A DNA stretch of 6,679 bases from JAATGA01 sp047605605 (GTDB lineage Bacteria > Pseudomonadota > Alphaproteobacteria > Rhodobacterales > Rhodobacteraceae): contig JASGFG010000118.1 in assembly GCA_047605605.1 (NCBI GenBank), positions 1 through 6,679 on the forward strand. Direction: 5' to 3'. Shown here piece after piece: positions 1 through 6,679 of this stretch (positions within the stretch are counted from its first letter, which is position 1; each line of letters starts with the position of its first letter). Below the pieces are notes generated by a model, which was not told the DNA's origin, searched no databases, and saw nothing but the letters and a program-made list of their open reading frames with translations. Both the position numbers and the translations under genes were made by a program.

Positions 1-1505
1 TTGATGCCCTTGACCTCGTTGATGATCCGCGTGGCCGTTTCGCCAAGGAAGTCGTGGGTGAAGGGATAGTAGTCGGCGGTCATGCCGTCCACGCTGGTGA
101 CGGCGCGCAGCGCGCAGGCATAGTCATAGGTCCGCCCGTCGCCCATCACGCCCACGGTGCGGACCGGCAGCAGCGCCACGAAAGCCTGCCAGATCTCGTC
201 ATAGAGGCCGTGCTTGCGGATCTGGTCGATATAGACGGCATCGGCCTTGCGCAGGATTTCCAGCTTTTCGCGGGTGATTTCTCCGGGACAGCGAATGGCG
301 AGGCCGGGGCCGGGGAAGGGGTGCCGGCCAATGAAGGACTGCGGCAGCCCGAGTTCGCGGCCCAGGGCGCGCACCTCGTCCTTGAACAGTTCCCGCAGGG
401 GTTCCACCAGCTTCATGCCCATCTTTTCGGGCAGGCCGCCGACGTTGTGGTGCGACTTGATCGTGACCGAAGGCCCGCCCGAGAAGGACACCGATTCGAT
501 CACGTCGGGATAGAGCGTGCCCTGCGCCAGGAACTCGGCCCCGCCGATGGATCTGGCCTCTTTCTCGAACACTTCGATGAACAGGCGGCCGATGGTCTTG
601 CGCTTGACCTCGGGGTCGGAGACGCCTTCCAGCGCATTGATGAACAGGTCGGCCTCATCCGCGTGGATCAGCGGCAGGTTGTAGTGCTCGCGGAACATCG
701 AGACGACTTCCTGCCCCTCGTTCAGCCGCATCAGCCCGTGGTCGACGAAAACGCAGGTCAGTTGCTCGCCGATGGCCTCGTGGATCAGGATCGCCGCGAC
801 TGAACTGTCGACCCCGCCGGACAGGGCGCAGATGACGCGCTTGTCACCGACCTGCGCGCGGATCTTGGCGATGGCATCCTCGCGGTAGCTGGCCATGGTC
901 CAGTCGCCGGTGAAACCGGCCAGTTTCACGAAATTCTCATACAGTTTCGCGCCCTTGGGGGTGTGATGGACCTCGGGGTGGAACTGCACGGCGTAAAAGC
1001 GGCGGCCGGGGTCGGCGGTGATGGCAAAGGGCGCATTGGGCGAGGTGCCATAGACGCGGAAGCCCGGCGCGATGCGGGACACATGGTCGCCGTGCGACAT
1101 CCAGACCTGCTCGCGCCCCTCATCGAACCAGCCGTCGAGAATTTCCAGCGTCTCGTCGGCAGGCGTCACATAGGCACGGCCGAATTCGGCGGTGCCGTGG
1201 CCGCGGTCGACCTGTCCGCCCAGTTGCTGCATCATCGTCTGCTGGCCATAGCAGATGCCAAGCACCGGCAGGCCCGCCGTCCACAGGCTTTCCGGCGCGC
1301 GGGGCGATCCTTGGCGCGTCACGCTGTCGGGTCCGCCGGACAGGATCACGGCCTGGGGCGCGAAGTCCTTCAGAAAGGCGTCGGTGACGTTCTGATAGGG
1401 GTGGATCTCGCAATAGACGTTCAGCTCGCGCAGGCGACGGGCGATCAGCTGGGTGACCTGGCTGCCGAAGTCGATGATGAGGAGGCGCTGATGAGGATGG
1501 GTCAT
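1..1505 (-). CDS. guaA: GMP synthase (glutamine-hydrolysing), 3' end beyond window
   Basis: GuaA catalyses the last step of GMP synthesis in the cytoplasm: XMP + ATP + glutamine to GMP. 501 complete codons are visible from ATG (1503-1505). The class I amidotransferase domain comes first, with GGPDSV near residues 57-62, the nucleophile Cys85 in GICYGQQ, and His176/Glu178 in FHPEVHH completing the triad. The ATP-pyrophosphatase domain follows, with P-loop SGGVDSS at 229-235. The C-terminal XMP-binding/dimerisation domain carries HPFPGPGLAIR at 395-405. The last readable residues are NEVKGI; family members run roughly 20 residues further, so the gene is cut by the window edge and not broken. 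GICYGQQ instead of the E. coli-type GICYGMQ is, from memory, usual in alphaproteobacteria. I see no good Shine-Dalgarno sequence before the ATG, but no better start exists. The gene is 149 bases from ygfZ and probably has its own promoter. Identification is very secure. Confidence 0.97.
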   Translation of the reverse strand, partial: MTHPHQRLLIIDFGSQVTQLIARRLRELNVYCEIHPYQNVTDAFLKDFAPQAVILSGGPDSVTRQGSPRAPESLWTAGLPVLGICYGQQTMMQQLGGQVDRGHGTAEFGRAYVTPADETLEILDGWFDEGREQVWMSHGDHVSRIAPGFRVYGTSPNAPFAITADPGRRFYAVQFHPEVHHTPKGAKLYENFVKLAGFTGDWTMASYREDAIAKIRAQVGDKRVICALSGGVDSSVAAILIHEAIGEQLTCVFVDHGLMRLNEGQEVVSMFREHYNLPLIHADEADLFINALEGVSDPEVKRKTIGRLFIEVFEKEARSIGGAEFLAQGTLYPDVIESVSFSGGPSVTIKSHHNVGGLPEKMGMKLVEPLRELFKDEVRALGRELGLPQSFIGRHPFPGPGLAIRCPGEITREKLEILRKADAVYIDQIRKHGLYDEIWQAFVALLPVRTVGVMGDGRTYDYACALRAVTSVDGMTADYYPFTHDFLGETATRIINEVKGI

Positions 1506-1566
1506 GCGCCCGCGTAAGCGATGGTTGCGGGAATCGCAAGGTGGGTCGTGTGCCCAACCGGCAGGA

Positions 1567-1587
1567 GCGGGGGTTTCACACCCCCGC
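1567..1587. repeat. Perfect inverted repeat (8-bp arms, 5-base loop)
   Basis: The arms GCGGGGGT (1567-1574) and ACCCCCGC (1580-1587) are exact reverse complements around the loop TTCAC. The stem is very GC-rich. Neither strand has a T-run after it, so it is not a canonical rho-independent terminator. It is followed on the plus strand by a GTGGAGTATTT stretch (1594-1604) and the small stem-loop at 1602-1616. The combination resembles short intergenic palindromic sequences I recall from Rhodobacteraceae genomes. Whether it is dispersed cannot be seen from this window. Confidence 0.6.
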
Positions 1588-1601
1588 GCCCCCGTGGAGT
1601 A

Positions 1602-1616
1602 TTTCCGAAAGGGAAA
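1602..1616. repeat. Small inverted repeat (5-bp arms)
   Basis: The arms TTTCC (1602-1606) and GGAAA (1612-1616) flank the loop GAAAG. The stem is short, so it would be unremarkable alone. It sits directly beside the stronger palindrome at 1567-1587 and may belong to the same composite intergenic element. Confidence 0.35.
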
Positions 1617-1624
1617 GCGGGCAG

Positions 1625-1643
1625 GCAGGGTTGGCCGCCCTGC
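1625..1643 (-). terminator. Possible weak terminator after ygfZ
   Basis: The arms GCAGGG (1625-1630) and CCCTGC (1638-1643) form a 6-bp stem starting 11 bases past the ygfZ stop codon. In the ygfZ transcript it is followed by a pyrimidine-rich stretch (CTTTCCCTTTC, 1603-1613 on the complement) and not by a clean U-run. Position is right for an operon terminator; structure is only moderate. It could equally be a 3'-end stabilising hairpin. Confidence 0.35.
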
Positions 1644-1654
1644 GCGCCGGGCCG

Positions 1655-2436
1655 TCAGCCAAGCCGCAGCGTCGCGCCGGCCGCCCGCATCTCGTCCCCG
1701 GCGCGGTCGAAGCGCAGATAGGCGATGGCCTGCCCGCCCGACCGGGTGAAGAGCGTGCCGGCCGGTTTGCCGTCGGCGGTGATTTCGGCCCCCATCGGGG
1801 CCTCGCCTTCGATCCGCACGCGGACGAAGCCCTTTTTCAACTCGGTCTTGTGTTTCATCCGGGCGGTGACTTCCTGGCCGACATAGCAGCCCTTGCGGAA
1901 ATCGACGCCGTGCAGGCGGTCGAATCCGGCCTCCAGCAGATAGGTTTCGTCGGGGATCAGTTCGATCAGGCTTTCGGGGATGACATGGGCCACCCGGATC
2001 GCATCCCAGTCGATCCGTGGCGCGGTGCCGGGCGCGCCATAGGCCCGCCACCCCAGGTCGGGATGGCGCGGATCGGCCAGCGCGCCCTGCGGGGCAGGGC
2101 CAAGGCCGCGAGTGACGGAAAGATCGGTCGGCGCGATCTTCACATCGGCGCGCAGGCGATACATGGCCAGCCGCCGTGTCGTCGCGGCGGCAAGGTCGCG
2201 GTGGATGTCCAGCAGGATCGCGTCCTGCCCCTCGGCCCGGGCAATGAGGAAATCGGCCAGATACTTGCCCTGCGGCGTCAGAAGCGCCGCCCAGACAAGG
2301 CCCGGCCCGCGCCCCAGCGGCAGGACATCGTTGCTGACAATGCCTTGCAGAAAGGGCAGCACATCCGCCCCGGTCAGGGACAGGACCGTGCGGCTTTCGT
2401 CGGTTTCGCCCCCGGCTTCTTCCATGGCTTTCCCCG

Positions 2437-2440
<4 letters not shown>
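1655..2440 (-). CDS. ygfZ: YgfZ/CAF17-type folate-binding Fe-S maintenance protein
   Basis: YgfZ proteins are cytoplasmic, related to the glycine-cleavage T protein (GcvT), bind tetrahydrofolate and support assembly or repair of certain Fe-S enzymes such as MiaB. The decisive motif K-G-C-Y-V-G-Q-E is intact at residues 183-190, with the family's invariant cysteine at 185, preceded by LIPDETYLLEAGFDRL (161-176). The N-terminal RTVLSLTG...FLQGIVSND block (17-38) is also typical. At 261 residues the length fits the short alphaproteobacterial form. If the first ATG (2438-2440) is used, it overlaps the exporter stop codon as ATGA, suggesting translational coupling. A second in-frame ATG (2423-2425) has a better ribosome-binding site: GGGGA at 2431-2435, five bases away. 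It would give 256 residues without losing conserved sequence, so the true start is unresolved. The family assignment is secure; the exact Fe-S clients are not deducible. Confidence 0.93.
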
Positions 2441-4185
<1,745 letters not shown>

Positions 4186-4190
4186 GGGTT

Positions 4191-4196
4191 CTCTCC
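4191..4196 (-). promoter_or_regulatory. Ribosome-binding site of the ABC exporter
   Basis: Read on the minus strand the bases are GGAGAG, five bases before TTG at 4183-4185. It is one of the clearest Shine-Dalgarno sequences in the window and decides the start codon. An ATG at 4220-4222 lies in another frame. Confidence 0.7.
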
Positions 4197-4266
4197 AGCG
4201 GGAGGGGGCCGGGCAGCGGCATCTAGCGCGAAAGCCCGCACGGGGCAAGACGGCGGCGCAGGCGGA

Positions 4267-5379
4267 TCAGCCGGGCGGGCGGCTGACCTGGCCGCCGCCG
4301 ACGGCCGCCGCGACCCCCGTGGTGCCGGGGGCCGAGGTGGGCAATCCGCGCGCGACCCGCACGGCCAGATAGGCGAAGGCCTGCGCCTCCAGCATGTCGC
4401 CGTCCAGACCGGCCGCCTCGACCGGGGCCACCTCGGCCCGCAGGCGGCGGGAAAGTTCGCCCATCAGGGTTGCGTTGTGCCGCCCTCCGCCGCCGACCAG
4501 AATGCGTGCGACGGGGGCAGGGAAATGTTCGGCCCCGCGCGCGACCGCCGCCGCCGCCGCCGCGGTCAGCGTGGCCGCCGCATCGGCATCAGACAGGGTG
4601 TCGACGGCCGACAGCAGCGCATGGAAATCGTTCCGGTCCAGCGATTTCGGCGGCATCTTCAGGAAATAGGGGTGATCCAGCAGCCGGGCGATGACCCTTT
4701 CATCCACCGCCCCCTCGGCCGCCAGCCGCCCGCCCTGATCCTGCGCCACACCGCGCCGGGCCATCATCAGGTCGTTGACCGGCGCATTCGCGGGCCCGGT
4801 GTCAAAGGCCAGCAGCGCGCCCGGCGCCTCGGGTCCGGGCTGGCGCGGGTCGATCCAGGTCAGGTTGCCGACGCCGCCCAGGTTCAGGAAGGCCAGCGGC
4901 ATTTCCGCCCCGATCCGGCGCGCGCAGGCGAAATGGAAGAACGGCGCCAGCGGCGCGCCCTGACCGCCAAGCGCCACGTCCGACGACCGGAAATCCCAGA
5001 CGACCGGAATGCCCAGCAGCCCCGCCAGCAGCGCGCCATTGCCCGCCTGATGCGTGCCGCGCCCGCGCGGATCATGCGCCAGGGTCTGGCCGTGAAAGCC
5101 CGCGACCTCGGCCCCCTGAAACCGCAGCATCAGTTCGGCATGGGCTTCCTCGACCACCTCGGCGGCCTCGGCCACGCCCGGTTCGCCCGGCCAGCGGCCA
5201 AGGGCCGCGCGCAGCACCGCCTGTTCGGCCGCCGAATAGGGGCGAAAGGCATGGGGGCCAAAGTCCAGGATCCGCTCGCCATCGGTCAGCACCATGGCGG
5301 CATCCACCCCGTCCAGCGAGGTGCCCGACATCGTGCCCAGGGCCCAGACCGGCCCACCTTGGGTTCTTGGCGCTTTCAT
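4267..5379 (-). CDS. anmK: Anhydro-N-acetylmuramic acid kinase
   Basis: AnmK phosphorylates and hydrolyses 1,6-anhydro-MurNAc to MurNAc-6-phosphate, recycling murein fragments in the cytoplasm. It belongs to the sugar-kinase/HSP70/actin fold. Seen here: the nucleotide-binding start GTMSGTSLDGVD (15-26), FHGQTLAHDP, the block DFRSSDVALGGQGAPL with its second Asp at residue 134, FLNLGGVGNLTWI, FDTGPANAPVNDL, the glycine-rich VGGGGRHN, and a C-terminal APGTTG segment. All are recognisable family blocks. The length of 370 matches the usual size of about 370. I start at ATG 5377-5379 because a G-rich stretch (GGGGGGA) lies nine bases upstream. The longer in-frame ATG at 5395-5397 adds six residues but has no ribosome-binding site. 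It has a six-codon GCG run (4546-4563). It is divergent from tyrS, an association I recall from other proteobacteria, and precedes the exporter by 81 bases, possibly in one operon. Confidence 0.95.
   Translation of the reverse strand: MKAPRTQGGPVWALGTMSGTSLDGVDAAMVLTDGERILDFGPHAFRPYSAAEQAVLRAALGRWPGEPGVAEAAEVVEEAHAELMLRFQGAEVAGFHGQTLAHDPRGRGTHQAGNGALLAGLLGIPVVWDFRSSDVALGGQGAPLAPFFHFACARRIGAEMPLAFLNLGGVGNLTWIDPRQPGPEAPGALLAFDTGPANAPVNDLMMARRGVAQDQGGRLAAEGAVDERVIARLLDHPYFLKMPPKSLDRNDFHALLSAVDTLSDADAAATLTAAAAAAVARGAEHFPAPVARILVGGGGRHNATLMGELSRRLRAEVAPVEAAGLDGDMLEAQAFAYLAVRVARGLPTSAPGTTGVAAAVGGGQVSRPPG
4546..4563 (-). repeat. (GCG)6 trinucleotide run inside anmK
   Basis: Six consecutive GCG codons encode Ala273-Ala278 of AnmK, in an alanine-rich helix region. 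The units are perfect and in frame, so slippage by whole units would alter the alanine count without breaking the frame. Confidence 0.85.
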
Positions 5380-5412
5380 CTTTCCAAATCCCCCCATGGC
5401 AGGTTATCACGC

Positions 5413-5445
5413 CGCATTCTTTCTGCACGACGAAAGGCGAATGCG
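5413..5445 (+). promoter_or_regulatory. Stem-loop over the tyrS ribosome-binding site
   Basis: CGCATTC (5413-5419) pairs exactly with GAATGCG (5439-5445), and TTTC (5420-5423) pairs with GAAA (5432-5435). This gives 11 base pairs with a three-base bulge (GGC, 5436-5438) and an eight-base loop (5424-5431). The structure ends two bases before the tyrS ATG, and the only Shine-Dalgarno-like bases (AAGG, 5434-5437) lie within the stem and bulge. In the mRNA it could restrain translation; as DNA it could be an operator between the two divergent genes. The pairing is directly visible; function is inferred, and it requires the tyrS transcript to start upstream of 5413. Confidence 0.45.
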
Positions 5446-5447
5446 CC

Positions 5448-6679
5448 ATGACCTACCATGCGAAATCCGAATTCCTGCGCGTGATGACCGAGCGCGGCTT
5501 TCTGGCCGACTGCACCGATTATCAGGCGCTGGACGAGGCTTTGGTCAAGGGGGTCGTGCCCGCCTATATCGGCTATGACGCCACGGCGGCGTCGCTGCAT
5601 GTGGGCCACCTGATGAACATCATGGTCCTGCGCTGGTTGCAGAAATGCGGCGGCAAGCCGATCACGCTGATGGGCGGCGGCACGACCAAGGTGGGCGATC
5701 CCAGTTTCCGGGCCGAGGAACGCCCGCTGCTGACCCCGGAAAAGATCGACGAGAACATCGCCGGGATGAAGCAGGTCTTCGGCAAATACCTGACCTATGG
5801 CGACGGGCCGACCGACGCCATCATGCTGAACAATGCCGAATGGCTGGACGGGCTGAACTACCTGGACTTCCTGCGCGACATCGGGCGGCACTTTTCCGTC
5901 AACCGGATGCTGTCGTTTGAATCGGTGAAGTCGCGGCTGGACCGGGAACAGTCGCTGTCCTTCCTCGAATTCAACTACATGATCCTGCAAGCCTATGATT
6001 TCCTTGAACTGAACCGCCGCTATGGCTGTCTGTTGCAGATGGGCGGGTCGGATCAGTGGGGGAACATCGTCAACGGCATCGACCTGACGCGCCGGGTGAT
6101 CGACAAGCAGATCTATGGGCTGACCACACCGCTCTTGACCACCAGCGACGGGCGCAAGATGGGCAAGTCGGCCTCGGGCGCGGTCTGGCTGCGGGCGGAA
6201 ATGCTGTCGCCCTATGAATTCTGGCAGTTCTGGCGCAACACCACCGATGCCGATGTGGGCAAGTTCCTGAAGATCTTCACCGAATTGCCGGTGGAGGAAT
6301 GCGACCGGCTGGGCGCGCTGCAAGGGTCGGAAATCAATCAGGCCAAGGTGTTGCTGGCCAATCTTGCCACCGCGCTTTTGCACGGCGACGAGGCCGCGCA
6401 GACCGCCGAGGCCACCGCGCGCGAGGTGTTCGAAAAGGGCGGCATGGGTGACGACCTGCCAACGCTGAAACTGGCGGTGGCCGATGTGGTCGACGGTATT
6501 TCCGTGGCGCAACTTTTCGTGCGGGCGGGGCTGGCCAAGTCGGGCAAGGATGCCAAGCGCCTGATCGCCGAGGGCGGGGCGCGGCTGAACGATGAACCCG
6601 TGCTGGACGCGGGGCAGATGCTGGGCGCGGGTGAACTGGTGGATCCGGTGAAGCTGACCGCCGGGCGCAAGCGTCACGC
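5448..6679 (+). CDS. tyrS: Tyrosyl-tRNA synthetase, 3' end beyond window
   Basis: TyrRS charges tRNA-Tyr with tyrosine in the cytoplasm and is a class I synthetase. 410 full codons plus two bases are visible from ATG 5448-5450, open to the window edge. Evidence: the tyrosine pocket start YIGYDAT (40-46), HIGH-type motif HVGH (51-54), GGGTTKVGDPS (76-86), MGGSDQWGNI (198-207), KMSKS-type motif KMGKS (237-241), and a C-terminal S4-like RNA-binding domain from about residue 350, including the stretch around AKRLIAEGGARLN. The end reads LTAGRKRHA, and related proteins stop a few residues later, so the gene is essentially complete. AAGG at 5434-5437 is a weak ribosome-binding site ten bases from the ATG, within a predicted stem-loop. 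The ATG at 5441 is out of frame. It is divergent from anmK. Identification is very secure. Confidence 0.97.
   Translation, partial: MTYHAKSEFLRVMTERGFLADCTDYQALDEALVKGVVPAYIGYDATAASLHVGHLMNIMVLRWLQKCGGKPITLMGGGTTKVGDPSFRAEERPLLTPEKIDENIAGMKQVFGKYLTYGDGPTDAIMLNNAEWLDGLNYLDFLRDIGRHFSVNRMLSFESVKSRLDREQSLSFLEFNYMILQAYDFLELNRRYGCLLQMGGSDQWGNIVNGIDLTRRVIDKQIYGLTTPLLTTSDGRKMGKSASGAVWLRAEMLSPYEFWQFWRNTTDADVGKFLKIFTELPVEECDRLGALQGSEINQAKVLLANLATALLHGDEAAQTAEATAREVFEKGGMGDDLPTLKLAVADVVDGISVAQLFVRAGLAKSGKDAKRLIAEGGARLNDEPVLDAGQMLGAGELVDPVKLTAGRKRH

Larger units (their letters stand above)
1506..1654. other. Intergenic region between ygfZ and guaA
   Basis: This 149-base gap lies between two leftward genes. 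It holds three inverted repeats (1567-1587, 1602-1616 and 1625-1643) and must also contain the guaA leader. The 60 bases next to the guaA ATG show no convincing -35/-10 pair and no strong Shine-Dalgarno sequence. Small open frames crossing it on the plus strand are reverse-strand readings of ygfZ or guaA, or have no recognisable content. Confidence 0.6.

Noticed and set aside
54..803. 249-codon plus-strand open frame at the left edge
   Set aside because: It is codon-register antisense of guaA, whose catalytic motifs are intact on the other strand; the frame at 963-1517 is rejected for the same reason.
1506..1566. Riboswitch or promoter upstream of guaA
   Set aside because: I found no purine-riboswitch-like three-way junction elements and no credible -35/-10 pair, only short chance repeats such as GCGAT/ATCGC.
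4234..4246. Possible terminator between anmK and the exporter
   Set aside because: The stem is only four pairs (GCCC/GGGC) followed by three Ts on the minus strand, too weak to call, so read-through from anmK remains possible.
5376..6677. 433-codon minus-strand open frame
   Set aside because: It is codon-register antisense of tyrS, which has every expected synthetase motif.

Overview
This window is ordinary chromosomal housekeeping DNA from a GC-rich alphaproteobacterium. Protein wording in GuaA, YgfZ and TyrRS, strong G/C bias at third codon positions and the style of one intergenic palindrome all point to the Rhodobacteraceae/Paracoccaceae (Rhodobacter/Paracoccus type). That placement comes from remembered family resemblance, not from a search. 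I see no mobile element, CRISPR array, tRNA, rRNA, toxin or defence gene, and no previously undescribed system.

Layout. Four genes lie on the minus strand and one on the plus strand. Reading leftward from about 5.4 kb: anmK (anhydro-N-acetylmuramic acid kinase), an 81-base gap, an MsbA-like ABC exporter with fused membrane and ATPase domains, then ygfZ (folate-binding Fe-S maintenance protein), which overlaps the exporter by four bases if its first ATG is used. A 149-base gap with several stem-loops follows, then guaA (GMP synthase), which runs off the left edge about 20 codons short of a typical end. On the plus strand tyrS (tyrosyl-tRNA synthetase) diverges from anmK across a gap of about 68 bases and runs off the right edge only a few codons before its expected end. 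Both edge genes are open at the window boundary.

How the genes relate. anmK, the exporter and ygfZ could form one transcription unit. The functions are loosely linked (cell-wall sugar recycling, envelope export, Fe-S enzyme upkeep) and do not form an obvious pathway. guaA and tyrS look independently expressed. The most useful non-coding signals are a stem-loop covering the tyrS ribosome-binding site and the palindrome cluster between ygfZ and guaA. Several start codons were moved from the longest open frame to one with a better ribosome-binding site; these choices are stated per gene.
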